This document shows positions 1 to 11,556 of a stretch of 64,000 bases of DNA, piece by piece. The DNA is from Cryptomeria japonica (taxonomy: Eukaryota; Streptophyta; Pinopsida; Cupressales; Cupressaceae). The DNA is taken from contig NC_081414.1 in assembly GCF_030272615.1 (NCBI RefSeq), positions 657,958,292 to 658,022,291 of the forward strand, read 5' to 3'. A program made the position numbers and the translations under genes. Under the pieces are notes generated by a model. That model was not told the origin of the DNA. It made no database searches and saw nothing but the letters and a program-made list of their open reading frames with translations. The stretch's first letter is position 1. Each line of letters starts with the position of its first letter.

Positions 1-141
1 GATATGGTCGAAGATGGAAGGGTGAAGCTAGTTAAGGTAGAAACTTTGATGAATGTTGCAGATGCTTTAACTAAGGCTGTGAGCATAGAGAAGTTCAGAT
101 GGTGTTCGGAGTCTATGGGCCTCATGGCCCCTAGGAATTGA
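1..141 (+). CDS. Ty1/copia polyprotein, C-terminal end (partial)
   Basis: An open frame enters from the left edge and stops at a TGA at 139-141, giving 46 residues. It reads through VADALTKAVSIEKFRWC and ends in GLMAPRN. This is the usual tail of a copia RNase H domain, where an xADxxTK motif follows the last catalytic region. A purine-rich tract and an LTR beginning TGTTGGG follow within 60 bp, which fits a copia pol 3' end. The rest of the element lies outside the window, so nothing can be said about its integrity. The visible part has no stop or frameshift. Copia assignment rests on the motif and the LTR context. Confidence 0.8.
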   Translation, partial: DMVEDGRVKLVKVETLMNVADALTKAVSIEKFRWCSESMGLMAPRN

Positions 142-180
142 TTTATTGTGTTGATACTCCCTTTGTTCTTGCAAGGTGTT

Positions 181-196
181 TGACAAGTGGGAGATT
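181..196 (+). promoter_or_regulatory. Polypurine tract of the left copia element
   Basis: A CAAGTGGGAGATT-type tract lies directly before the TGTTGGG start of the LTR. This is the usual plus-strand primer signature of plant copia elements. Confidence 0.7.
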
Positions 197-1070
197 TGTT
201 GGGAAAAATGGTGTCTCAACCTTGCATTTATGTGAGGTTACTATTTATAGTAAGTTTTCATTTGAGCATGAAATGGTGTGAAATTCTCCTTGAAGCTTCT
301 GGATGGTTAGATAAGCATTTCGGTAAAGTTTCATCACAAGATCACAGCCAGTTTTGAAGATATTAAAATTTCCATTTTGGAGGGGTGTATTAAACTGTTT
401 AAACTTAATTTTGAGGGCTTTAGAGGCTCCAAAATATCCTAAAAAGTGGGTTTAACTAGTGTAGCGGGTTACGAGGAGATAGAGAACTTCGCGAGCTTTC
501 TGATGCTTCAAACAGTTCGTCAATCGGACACCCGGTTCTCAAGTTATGGCCTCCGGAAGTTTGTACTCCTGAAATAGGAAAAATAATTTTGTATTGGACA
601 CATAAATGAGCTGTAAAAAGGAGGAGCACGTGTTATAGGGCATATAGAAGGGAGATAAGGTTGGCTACACCTCATTGGGTGGTTTTAGCCCATGGTTTTG
701 TAATACCGTTTGACGGTTTCTTGTATTGTATCTCCTATATATGAGGTGCGTGAGATAGAGGTTGTATGTAAGAGTCTTATGGATATTGAGTTGCCTCTGA
801 ATCTCTGATTAGTGGTACTCCCGCGAAGAGCTTGCTCTGCAAGTATATTGTAATCTGTTTTGATTGTTGAATAAAATATTGAGTTGCTTTTGGAGTGTGG
901 GGTTTTTCTCCCGAAAGGGTTTTCCCCACATAAATCACTGTGTTGTGGTATGAATGTTATTATGTCTATTTCTATTTTCTGTAACTGTTGTAATGATCTG
1001 AAAAAGTTTTGCATTATCCTCCTCTCAAGGTTAGTGTAGGAAGTTGTTTCCGTTACTTAACTTCCTTACA
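197..1070 (+). mobile_element. 3' LTR of the left copia element
   Basis: An LTR of about 874 bp starts TGTTGGGAAA right after the polypurine tract and ends CTTCCTTACA, so it has short inverted ends (TGT...ACA). An AATAAA-like signal occurs near 867-872. It abuts a different LTR remnant at 1071, which suggests this copia element was inserted into that older LTR. The 5' LTR and left target-site duplication are outside the window, so the right boundary is inferred from the terminal CA and the change of homology. Confidence 0.75.
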
Positions 1071-2149
1071 AAATGCATAGAATGAAGTGGAAAAAGCATG
1101 ATGAGCTACAAGATCCAATGTGTAGTTATCCATGAGCGGTTGAAGTTGTCTAGAACAATGTGTAGTTGATTGCTATGTAATCCAACAGTTATGATTGAAC
1201 TAATATGTTTATAATATCTATGAGATTTGTAGGTTTTGTGATGTGTTACCGACCTATTGTATTTGTATTTAAGGTCGATAAGTTGTTTATAATTGTGTTG
1301 GCAATTTGGTTAAGTGTGGTAGTGTGATTGTTGTCCAACCAGAAAGAATGTTTGCAGAATGTTATGAAGACAAATAAGAGCATAAAAGGATCTAATTAAG
1401 AAAGATAGTGCTATTACTAGATCAACAAAGAACCTGTTGTTCTCTAACCATTACAACAGTTAAATCCCTTAACCGGGTAAGCTTTAATAGGCTAGGTGTT
1501 GTTTGAATCCTCTAACCAAGTGATCCATTAGCTTGGATTTGAAATTCTCTACCGAGGTTACTCCTAACAGGCTATTGCCTTTAATGGGGTATTGTAGTCA
1601 ACCCCTTAACCAGGTGGTCCCTAGCCAGATCTGTTCTTAACGGGACATTATTGTATAAGCTTCTAACAAGGCTTGGCTCCTAACAGGGCAAACTTCAGAA
1701 GAGTTCAAAATACTTTTGGGTATTCATCCCCACCATGGTTTTTCCCATTTGGGTTTCCACGTGAAAAATCATTGTGTCAAGTGGTGAATGATTTTGTGGA
1801 TGTGTTTTGATATTGTTGATATGATTAACTGGTAAATCCACTTAGATATGTTTAGATGACCGTAAGTGATTTGAAATGAGATATTACTAATGTTAGTAAA
1901 GTCATTTAATATTTTGGTTAAATGGTATGTGAGTTTCAAATTTGTTACATTGTATCATTGATGTTTTGGTCAATCGGTAAAGTTTGACAGTGCAATTATA
2001 GTTTTTAATACAATGTCTAAACCAGTTAGTTTAGAAAGTTGTTTCTGAGTTGGGATTATGTTTGGTGAAAGTTTAGTTTGTTTTCTATCTACTGATTCAT
2101 TCCCCCTCTCAGTAGTTGACTGAATCCTTACTATTTCGTCATATTATCA
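1071..2149 (+). mobile_element. Truncated LTR related to copia element C
   Basis: This stretch aligns by eye with the 3' two thirds of the element C LTR (about 41640-42711). Shared landmarks are the ATGTTACCGACCTA-like segment, the run of short CTAACAGGGCA-type phrases, the TTTGGGTTTTCCACGT box and the CTGATTCA...CCCCTCTCAGTA terminus. It ends near TATTATCA at 2149. The 5' part is missing, replaced by the neighbouring copia LTR at 197-1070. Divergence from C is substantial, so it belongs to a related subfamily or is old. Its internal region is not visible, so it could be a solo or terminal LTR. Confidence 0.7.
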
Positions 2150-3312
2150 CATTGTATTCTTCATTACCTTTCCTATTGTTTCTTATTTTTACTATTTTCA
2201 TTATGAATTGGCACATCTAGGTTGAAGGGTGGATGGTTGATAAGAGAAGGCTTAAATCCATCATTGTGTGTATATGAATAGGTGTGATAAGTATGAGGGA
2301 TGAAAGGGGTAATATGTTAGGAGAGTGAAATAGAGGAGTAAGAATAACAAAGCATGCACATGGGAATAGATAGAGGTTGGATGGGTTTGAGAAATATGTG
2401 GAATGAAAGAGATGATAATTTACGAAAGGGACATAGAATAGGAAAGAAAATGAAATGTAACCATGGGATTTGATATAGGGATATAATAAGGAATGGACAT
2501 TGTATGAGAAAGGATGGTAGATGTAGGAATACAATCACCAAGAGTAGTTGCGATTAGTCAGATAGTGGTGGATAAGATAGGTATGAAGGTAATTTAGAAG
2601 GTGAGAAGTTGAAAAAAGGATACACAATGTATGGTATATACTAATTTAGGTGGGAGAACTATTGTGGGGTTAGATAACGTTAGTAGGAGTAATGTAGAAT
2701 ATGGGATAATGGTAGTGTTGGCTATATATATAAGGTTTTCAGGTACCACAAATATAATTTAGAGCATTTATGGACTCGTATATACAATTTATATAGCCCT
2801 AAATCACATTTCTAGTATACTTAAATAAGGTATAGAAATATAAAAGATAATTAAATAAAAATTTGAATTCTTGAGAATGAGATAATTAAGTATTATTATA
2901 AAAATATACGATGGAACATGGAATTGTGAAAAGGTATTAATGGGCTATACAGCTAAGTGAAACATGGGAGGTAAGAGTATGAAATATATGAAGTAAATTT
3001 ATATTAAATACTTAAGATGATAAGTGAGAGTAAAACATGGCAAATATAATATGAGATATGTATAAGCCATTGAAGAATCTTAATATATAATGGGTGTATA
3101 TAAATGAATGTAGAGTTTATCATGGTATAATTTGTTTTATACTTATCAAATATCTCATTTCTCTCTCTTTATTGCATCACATTGAGTTTTACTACATATT
3201 TGACCTAATCTTAAACATTTGACTTCAATCTATATTTTTACATAATCAAGTAGAAAAAGAAGAGGAGATATCCTATTGACAAAGTAGATGAAGAAATTTT
3301 AGCGCTAATATC
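2150..3312 (+). repeat. Dispersed repeat, copy 1
   Basis: AT-rich, apparently noncoding DNA that recurs at 35937-37375 and at 57580-58850. Shared landmarks are CCTTTCCTATTG, a GGATGGTTGATAAGAGAA block, GGGATGAAAG and, at the end, GACAAAGTAGATGAAGAAAT. The left end is cut by the LTR remnant at 1071-2149. No protein motif is recognisable in any frame. Its class (DNA transposon, Helitron or decayed LTR element) cannot be decided here. Confidence 0.6.
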
Positions 3313-5669
3313 TTATAAAATTTGATATCATTATGTATAATCAATGAAGATATTTTAAATCATATTAGATAACTTTGTGTAGGATTTTTCGTGTTGGCCA
3401 AACTAACAAGCTAATTTATAAAATTGCTTTGTCATGAGTGTAATTCTAGTTATATAATTACAAATTTACTATAATGAGAATTATCCATATATTATTTTCA
3501 ATAGATGCATAAATATAGATTTTATTCTTATTAGATTAGGTTCCCATCTTAAGATTTATATGAGCACTCTTTAACGGAAGATAAGGATCATAAATAGGCC
3601 ATGCCATCAATAAAATATAGGATTATAAATCTAAGTAATTCACTTTCAAATTAGAAAAATTAGAAATATCAATTTAGCATAAGGCATGTAAGGTGCTCCA
3701 AACAAGGTGTTTGTGTACCTATATCCCTATAGACAATAATCCATCCATATAAGTAGAGTAGGAAAGCTTAGAGCTCATTTCTAAAAGTCTTAAAATAATT
3801 TGAGATAAATTGGTCAACTAGCATAGAATTTGGAAATACTTAAAGAAAAGTAGAGTTCACAATGTCTTTAATATTTGGTGTATCACTCCATTGGATGAAG
3901 AATGAAAAATAACCTTTATTTTGGACTTAACTATGGATGTGGAAAAAAGGAAGATGAGGAGAAGTGTATATTCTAATGAAAAGACCTTGATGAAGATGCC
4001 ATGTGAGGAGCATCACGAATTTTGGAGCCTCTTGAATTGAACTTGTTTGAGGGCAAGTAATTTTGAGTGGGGAAGACTTCTCTTTCCTCCCTTTATGTAA
4101 TAATATTGTTATATGTCAAAATTCCTTGATCCAAAGATCTTTTATCCACTCTCAAACATAAATATAATTATATTTATACAAGTCTCCTCTTCCTCCTTTG
4201 GTGTCATTCTAGGTTGCATGCGATGAAACCATAGCCCCACACCACTGTATTACGTTTCAAAACAATTGTAATGGCTAATTTAAGTAGATTAGAAACCGCA
4301 GAGTTAAAATAAAGACAAATAAAAATATCAAATTTGGTCATATTTTTGTAGGTAATCTACTTCCATCAAATTTTCTGCAGGCAATTTGATTTTGTAAGTT
4401 ATATCATCCCTTGGCTAATTCCTATATCATTTATACATCTTTTCAATTTTTAGGATTTTGAGAGTGATTTGCATGCCAAAGAAGTCGACTCTACAAAGGG
4501 AAAGTCCCTAGGGTGCTTACCCGTTTGAGAACACCAAGGGAAAATCATGTCAACCCTGTGATGTCACAGTAATGTACCAACATCCCCTGCGCATAGTCAC
4601 AATTTTAAACTCCTAAAAAATGCAAACCATTCACTTTCTTAGATTTCTGTAAAACCCTAACATGTAATGTGGTCCCTACAAGCCTTCCACACATGAAAAA
4701 TATTAGTTTATCCTATTTGCCCCGTCAATTCTTCATTCCTTCTTTATCATAGTATTTTGCCATTTCTGTTTCTATTTCAGTCATACACAGTAGGGTCATC
4801 ACGTGTTTTTAGCAGTTTTATCAACAGACTACGAAATTTGTTGTTTGTCTCTATTTCTAGTAGTCATCATGACAGTAGCATTTTCCCATTTCTATTTCAG
4901 TCAACTGTTAGGAGTATTTCACTCGTTGCAATTTAATTGACCAACATTTTTACCAGTCTTTTGTTAGATTCTTAGTTCAGTTTACTCTCTATGTACATAA
5001 AATTCAATGATCTGTGAAGCTTTGCCTCCCCTATTAGTATCCACATTTTTTCTTTTAAAAAAGATTTAGAATTAGTAGATCCTAAAATTCAATGATCTGT
5101 GAAGCTTTACCTCCCTATTAGTATCCACATTTTTTCTTTTAAAAAAGATTTCGAATTAGTAGATCTTATGTGATTTCATCCATAAGGCATGCTTCTTTGT
5201 ATCAGCTGAATCGAGAGAAGCATTGTCAACTATTAAAGATTCTTTAATTGGACTCTATAGTGAAATCTGTTTCTTTTTATGGCAATTCAAAAAATTTGTT
5301 TTGAAATTAATGAAAAGTCTTCTTTTGAAGAATGTCTTTTATAGAATTGTGACTGCTTTTTAAAAGTCACAATTATTTATTTCAAGCATTTGCAATATTT
5401 CATTCAAGATTGATTCCGAACAAGGGTTTGACTTAGGGAAACCCTTAATCCCTACCCCTTTTCTCGTCTTTTTGTGTGCAAGAAATAGCTATGGAGCTGT
5501 GCTCTTCAGATTAAGCTTTGTTCACAGAGACCAATCATCCCCCTCTGGTGTGAGAAAACTCTGATTCGGTCACCCTTTAGTGTGAGAAAAGTGTGATTCG
5601 GTCACAACTGAGTGAAAAATTTGTGGTTTTCATTCTTGTGGGTGGAAATCCTAAATTTTTCTACATTAC
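3313..5669. other. AT-rich stretch without recognisable genes
   Basis: No coding region longer than background is supported. The stretch holds one tandem duplication at 4998-5167. A segment near 5400-5650 has a GGGTTTGACTTAGGGAAACCC phrase resembling the GGGTTTGACC...AAACCCCTA portion of the element A LTR, so a decayed LTR may be present. Otherwise nothing is seen. Confidence 0.5.
4998..5167 (+). repeat. Two-copy tandem duplication, 85 bp unit
   Basis: Two adjacent copies start TAAAATTCAATGATCTGTGA at 4998 and 5083 and end in GAATTAGTAGATC. They differ at only a few positions, for example GCCTCCCC against ACCTCCC. This is a recent local duplication with no sign of function. Confidence 0.9.
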
Positions 5670-8522
5670 AAAAATGAATTGAAATTATTATATAATAGTG
5701 TATAAAGGTTTTTTATTGTATATATTTTATAATGAATATCTCCATGACATTTTCTAAAGATTCTAGGGAATGCAAGGTCACTACTATATATTTCTTCTCA
5801 CCACATTCACTTGTGCAACTATAGTAGAAGTTTGATGTATGTAATGAAAACATCTTATACATTACAAATACTTTGTAATGGTCATATTTTCTTGCACAAG
5901 AGTCATTGTAGTTCTAAGATAGATTATTGCATATGCACATTATATTTTATATAAATTTTGGTTTTCTTAAAATAAAAAATATGATTTTATTGATGTTGTA
6001 TTGAATATATTCCATTTTAACTTGGTATTCATAATTTCGTTACTTAATGGAAAATTTTATTTAGAAAGTAGAATTTTTATATCTAGTTGTAGGAGTACAT
6101 TTGTGTTACTTAAAGCTATGTATGTTCTTCATTATTTAGCATTGTTAACCAAGAAATTATTTTAAGTTATCCTAAATGCTAAAATACTCAAATAATTATG
6201 TTTAGACCTTGCCACAATCTATGAAAATTATTTGATTATTGTAAGGAGTTGTAAGATTTCTTGAATCTATAAATGTATCTACAATGATCTTGACCTAGTC
6301 ACAAATACTTATGGTCAAGTAATAATTTGGGTATAGTTACTAATTGTTGTTGTAAAATCTTGTTAGGGCACCTCTATGAATATAATTTATTAAGTTTAAT
6401 TTAAGGTCAAAGTGTATAAGTATTATTCACTCTCAAAATAGTTGCAACATCGTCTCAAGAAAGGCAAAATGTAGACAATTGTTTTTGTGCATACCTAGTT
6501 ACATTTAATTCTATTTAATTAAATACATATAATTTATTATAATAATTTCATCATTTGTCTCATTCTATCCTAGATGTAATTATGTATATATCTATTATTT
6601 TTTAATTATTAAATTGCCCTTCACTTCATCCCATTAATTAAATAGATATTTATTATTTATTTAGATTGATTTAAAAATTAATTTTATTTCTTTATTATTG
6701 TCCATTCAATCTCACCTTTAAGTTGCTTACATGGATTATAATATAAATTTTCTATGGCATGACAATTTTCGCTTTCATATGTTTAATTAAATCTTGTATG
6801 GATTCATTGAATCTAGACACCTCACAAAAGTCAAACTAATTTTTCATCCCATCCATTCATTCTAAACTAAACCTCTTAATCTTAGCCCTTCAAGAATGTT
6901 GCTTTAATGCAATTCCTAACCCTAGATTATATCCATCACCTGACACTTGTCCCATGATTACAACTTTGAGTTTAACCCTAATTTTCACTCTAATTTTAAC
7001 CATCCATTATCAATCTATCGTTGCTCTTGGTTTTGCCTCTTGAAAATTCTATAAAGTAAAGGCCTCTCACATCATTTACATATTTTCAATCATCATTATT
7101 TATGTTGTCCAATTTTCTATCTAAATATTCTTCATAACCTTATGCTGAAGAAATTTCTATCTAATCTTCCATTAGAGAACAAATCAATTGGAATCAGAGT
7201 TCACTTTATTTCAACTCTCAATCTAAGCAGAAATAAAAAATTTCAATAAAAATATTGTGTCTATTACATTTATCTTCCATTTTATTTACCTTCAATCTTT
7301 TCCTTTCATCATCACGATTTTCTCGAGTTTTATTATATGGGGCAAGAAACAGATGAACTGTGTAGGCCATGACAGAAATTTTTCACCTTTATGGCAAGAA
7401 ACAGATGTGGATCAGGCATGGATTCAAAACAACCTAACGAGTAAACTGTGGATCAAGAAATGATGGATTCAAATTCCACCGATGTGAAATTACGAATATT
7501 TGGGCCAAACAGAGAAGAGTATGGAGAGGTTATCTATCAACTGTATTATTGCTTGTGGTGTTGCAGTGATTCCAAACAGAAAAATCGAATCAGGCATGGA
7601 TTCAAAAAAACCTAACGAGCAAACTGTGGATCAACAAATGACGACCAATTTGTGGCCAAACAGAGAAGAGTATGAGGGAAATCGACTTCATCTTCATTCT
7701 GAAATTCTTCAAATGTCGGATTTTTTGAGGGCATTGTTATCAGAGCGCTGGTCTTCGGATATCCGACCTTTTGAAATTGAGGTAACCACTTTTCAATCCT
7801 TTGAAAACTAAAATGCATTGAGATGATGTATTCTTCTTCTTTTCATTTCTGCAATGTGGATGAATGCCTGGCGATTCTCCCAGTTGCTTCGGAATTACTA
7901 GTGGATAAACTTATGCAACTATGCATGGCATATTTGGAGGCTGTTCGTTGGAATTCAGCGCAAGAGTCTAATATCAGAGTTCTATTGTCCTCTTTGAATA
8001 GGAGCGTATCGCCCGATTTGAATGCAAGGCTTAATAAACAGAAGAATGACATTTTAGATTTTGTCATAGAGAATGTCAAAACAATGATCTCTTTTCTTTC
8101 CATTGAAGACTGTGTGGATGAGAGGCAACCAAATATTCCAGAAGCAGTGAGCCGATTTATTAGAGGCTTTCGAAGCTAAAACTGCTAATATGCGCGAGCC
8201 TACCGTTTTCAATTTTAATGTGTCTATCTATAGAAGTGATCCTTCCCTTCTGTGACCCTTTAATGTAATTGTTCTGTGTGATAGGACGACCATGGAAGCC
8301 GCAGTGAGGATACTATGTGAAAAACTGAACCCTGCCCACATCAATCGATACACTGTATGCAGGAGGGAAACTATTCTGAGTATTCTGTTGGGGTGTCTGG
8401 AGGCTCTAGGAAATGGTAAGATAATTGTTGAACGGGAGTCACTGTGGCTTCAAGACTCGGCTTTGCAGGGGAGTTTCATTTCTTCACTGCGCCTTCCATT
8501 GTCGTCCCGTCACAGCGCTCAA
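5670..8522 (+). repeat. Left arm of a large imperfect inverted duplication
   Basis: This arm matches the reverse complement of 8523-12440 in many blocks along its length: 5680-6020 against about 12440-12105, 6140-6440 against about 11945-11590, 6890-7200 against about 10060-9800, and the BTB/POZ coding part 7480-8150 against about 9230-8700. By eye the blocks are very roughly 75-85% identical. The centre lies near 8520-8530. The arm includes the putative promoter, the leader and most of the BTB pseudogene, so a whole gene region was duplicated in inverted orientation. Confidence 0.85.
7050..7057 (+). promoter_or_regulatory. Candidate TATA box upstream of the + strand BTB pseudogene
   Basis: CTATAAAG lies about 370 bp before the first ATGGATTCAAAA start. 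The same motif in the same context (AATTCTATAAAG) occurs in the inverted partner at 9952-9959. Retention in both copies supports a promoter role, but no transcription start can be shown. Confidence 0.4.
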
Positions 8523-8531
8523 TTAGAGTAA
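7390..8531 (+). pseudogene. BTB/POZ domain protein pseudogene (+ copy)
   Basis: The fragments resemble plant BTB/POZ proteins of the At3g05675/At1g63850 type, which are thought to be substrate adaptors of CUL3 ubiquitin ligases. A BTB core reads LHLHSEILQMSDFLRALLSE. A following segment (7823-8179) has ECLAILPVASELLVDK and CMAYLEAVRWN, the conserved post-BTB helical region. A third open piece at 8292-8531 resembles the C-terminal part. The 5' end is duplicated: starts beginning MDSK lie at 7418, which meets a stop after PNE, and at 7596. Relative to the minus copy, about 4 bp is lost near 7808, shifting the frame and stopping translation after QSFEN. The sequence degenerates after 8165. It is therefore a pseudogene, although some pieces could be exons of a mis-modelled gene. 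Confidence 0.7.
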
Positions 8532-9290
8532 AGGGCCACAGCAGGGCAAAATAAGAATGCTCCCATCTGCCGGATTTTTTTCAGTATTTGATGTCACAGC
8601 AGTTGCAATGTTAGCTTTAAATTCCTCTAGAATGATATGCCTGCACATTTCTGCGATCCCTGAAGATTCATCTTCCAGCAAATTTTCTACTATAAATCTG
8701 CCCACCGCTTCTCGAATAATTGGTTGTTTCTTTTCGGCACAGTCACAACTGGAAAGAAAAGTTATCATTGCTTTAATATTCTCTCTCACAAAGTCTAAAT
8801 AGTTATTGTTCTGTTTATCAAGCCGTGCGTTCAAATCGGCCAAGACGCTCAAATTCGGAGAGGACAATAGATTTCTAATTTTGGACTCTTGCTCAGAGTT
8901 CCAACGAACAGCTTCCTGATATCTCATGCATTGCTACATATGTTTATCCACTAACAATTCCGAAGCAACAGATAGAATTGCCAGGCATTCATCCACATCG
9001 AAGAAACGATGAGATGAAGTAGAAGAATACATCATCTCAATACATTTTAAATAGTTTTCAAAGGATTGACCAGTGCTTACCTCAATTTCAAAGGGTCGGA
9101 TATCTGAAGACCAGCGCTCTGATAACAAAGTCTTAAAAAAATCCGAAGCTTGAAGAGTTTGAGAATGAAGGCGAAGAGGATTTCCCTCATATTTGTAATC
9201 TTACATCAGCAGAGTTTGTGGCCCCAAATTGAGGCCGCCGGCCAATTTGCTCCTTACCTGTTGAATCCATGCCTAATTTGATTTTTCTGT
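8523..9290 (-). pseudogene. BTB/POZ domain protein pseudogene (- copy)
   Basis: This is the inverted partner of the plus-strand BTB pseudogene, oriented tail to tail with it. The BTB part reads LRLHSQTLQASDFFKTLLSE, followed by ECLAILSVASELLVDK and EAVRWNSEQESK. The last frame (8523-8927) is longer than its partner and continues through REAVGRFIVENLLEDESSG, so it preserves sequence the plus copy has lost. Lesions differ from those of the plus copy: an in-frame TAG replaces a glutamine codon just after DKHM near 8935, and about 20 bp is missing after the ADVRLQI segment near 9195, shifting the frame. The start codon ATGGATTCA is at 9270-9268. Because the lesions are independent, both copies decayed after the duplication. 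Confidence 0.75.
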
Positions 9291-9423
9291 TTGGAATCAC
9301 TGCAACAACACAGCAATATTACAATTCATAGATGACTTTGCCACTTATAAGATGGTTAACATATAAAATGTATAATGGTAAAATACAATAAATATGCTGG
9401 TGAATAGTTTCTTTTTTTTTTTC

Positions 9424-9533
9424 TTTAAATTGAGTTTTTGATCTACAATTTGTTCATTAGACTTTGAAGCTATGCCTGATTGGATGTTTGTGTTTGGAAT
9501 CACTGCATTAAGACAAACACTAATAGAATTCAT
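9424..9533 (-). pseudogene. Duplicated 5' fragment of the - strand BTB pseudogene
   Basis: This piece repeats the start region of the BTB gene. It reads VIPNTNIQSG, then SNEQIVDQKLN, parallel to VIPNRKIESG and PNEQTVDQQM in the plus copy. The expected initiator ATG is ATA here. Flanking noncoding sequence (GATGGTTAACATATAAA, then TAATGGTAAA) is also repeated at about 9350 and 9570, so a block of about 200 bp was duplicated in tandem. Confidence 0.6.
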
Positions 9534-9951
9534 AGATAACTTCCGACATAGTGCATCTTTCCTACTTGTAAGATGGTTAACATATAAAGCTTGTAATGGT
9601 AAATTACAATAAATATGCTAGGGAATAATTTCTTTGCATGGCCTTTTAGAGAAAATCAATATGAAAGAGAATATTACAATAAATATTATGGTCAATAATT
9701 TCTTCTCATGGACTATAGGGTACATATTTTATTTGCCACACTTAATAAATTTAAGGTAAAATCAATAATAAAGACACAATACCTTCACCTAAAATCTTTA
9801 TTTATCTGCAGCAGATTGAGCCTGATAAGATAATGGAAGATTGGATACAAATATCTTCAGCAGAAATCTATGGAAGAAGATTTAGATAGAAAATTGGACA
9901 GCATAACATCATAATAAAAAGAAGATATGCAAATGAGGTATGAGACCTCTG

Positions 9952-9959
9952 CTTTATAG
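9952..9959 (-). promoter_or_regulatory. Candidate TATA box upstream of the - strand BTB pseudogene
   Basis: On the minus strand this reads CTATAAAG in the same surroundings as 7050-7057. It is the duplicated counterpart of that promoter candidate. Confidence 0.4.
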
Positions 9960-10118
9960 AATTCTCAAGATGCAAAATCAATCCTAGGCTATATTGATGA
10001 TGGATGGCTAAGATTGAATGAAGATTACGGTTAAGATTAATGAATTTAGACAAGCTTAGTAAAAAATGTGAAAGAGGTCACATGATGACCCAATTATATA
10101 TTATGATCCATGTGAATA

Positions 10119-10551
10119 AATTAAGGGCAATGATAAATATTTTAGAGGTGAATTGTAAAATCAATTAAACAAACTAGCACTTGTACCTATACAAGGTTCA
10201 AGGATTAAGGTAAAAACTTAAATGCATTTTAACATTGTGTGAATTGTAAAATTAATTAAACAAACTAGCACTTGTACCTATACAAGGTTCAAGGATTAAG
10301 GTAAAAACTTAAATGCATTTTAACATTGTGTAACTAAATTAAGGGCAATGATAAAATATTTTAGAGGTGAATTGTAAAATTAATTAAACAAACTAGCACT
10401 TGTACCTATACAATGTTCAAGGATTAAGGTAAAAACTTAAATGCATTTTAACATTGTGTGAATTGCAAAATTAATTAAACAACTAGCACTTGTACCTATA
10501 CAATGTTCAAGGATTAAGGTAAAAACTTAAATGCATTTAACATTGTGCAAC
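10119..10551 (+). repeat. Tandem repeat, about 90 bp unit, four copies in a two-level pattern
   Basis: Units begin GTGAATTGTAAAAT at 10148, 10239, 10367 and 10458 and contain AACTAGCACTTGTACCTATA and AAAACTTAAATGCATTT. A linker of about 30 bp (AAATTAAGGGCAATGATAAA) precedes units 1 and 3 but not 2 and 4. A two-unit block was therefore itself duplicated. The repeat sits inside the right arm of the inverted duplication and has no equivalent expansion in the left arm. Confidence 0.9.
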
Positions 10552-11039
10552 TATTATATAGTAATAAAAATCTGCATATGTTTTGACATACTTGTAACGG
10601 GCAATACTATTGTATTCATGGAATTTCTAAAGAGTTGCCAATAAATTATTTAACAACAAATTAGAAATGAATATAATTTTTTTTCTCATGTTTTAGTCAA
10701 TTTTTTTTTAAAAGATTACCATGAAAAAATCTTACATGATTCATGTCAAATAGATTAACTTATGATACTATTGCATTCATTGAATTTATAATAAATTATA
10801 TATAAACTATTTTCTCACAATTTTTTTATCATTTTTTAACCAATTTATAAAGAAATCTTAACATGAACAAAGCTTACATGATTTGTGTCAAGTAAATTAA
10901 CTTATGTGAAATATAAATAATAGAAAGAGAATACCATGAAAAAAATAAAACCAATTAAAAACCTTGAACTTTAAAAGCCAACCAATCATGCTTGAATGAG
11001 GTCTTAGCGGCCACCCAATGTAATAATTAAATATCCCAT

Positions 11040-11340
11040 CAGTCAAAGTATTTAATGAATGGAGTGATGACAATCTGAGTTGTTCAAGATATTTATGATG
11101 GTGAGGCTTTCTCACAGGGGAAGTCTATTGATTCATATTAAATATTTATTTAATTAACGGTATGTAAAATAATCAAATAAATAATAATTAATGGGATGAA
11201 TGGAGTGATGACAATCCCAGTTGTTCAAAATGTTCTGGATTGTGAGGCTTTCTCATGGGGAAGTCTATCAACTAAAAATAAATATGTATTTAATTAATTG
11301 TATGTAAATAATCAAATAAATTATAGCTAATAAATAATTA
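11040..11340 (+). repeat. Two-copy tandem duplication, about 145 bp unit
   Basis: Two adjacent copies share AATGGAGTGATGACAATC, then GTGAGGCTTTCTCA, GGGGAAGTCTAT and an AT-rich tail. They differ by scattered substitutions. No coding content is seen. Confidence 0.85.
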
Positions 11341-11413
11341 ATAAGATATATGATGGTTTGTTTTGAATAAAAAAATTAAATGCTTTTGACCCAAAATTAT
11401 GAATCTTTATGGC

Positions 11414-11556
11414 AAGAATAACAACACCATAACTTCACCATCACACCATGCCAATACCTATAGGGATATATAACTAATAAATAATTAATAGGATATATGA
11501 TGGTTTTGGCAAGAATAGCAACACCATAACTTCACCATCACACCATGCCAATACCG
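11414..11556 (+). repeat. Short direct repeat, about 45 bp, two copies
   Basis: The segment containing CACCATAACTTCACCATCAC occurs at 11414-11458 and 11509-11556, separated by about 50 bp that itself repeats part of the upstream flank. No function is apparent. Confidence 0.85.

Noticed and set aside
2217-2541. Minus-strand frames of 105 and 74 codons
   Set aside because: Within a noncoding dispersed repeat, low-complexity composition, and broken in the other two copies.
10119-10551. CRISPR-like array
   Set aside because: Units of about 90 bp are contiguous or have one repeated linker. There are no unique spacers, and the context is a plant nuclear genome.
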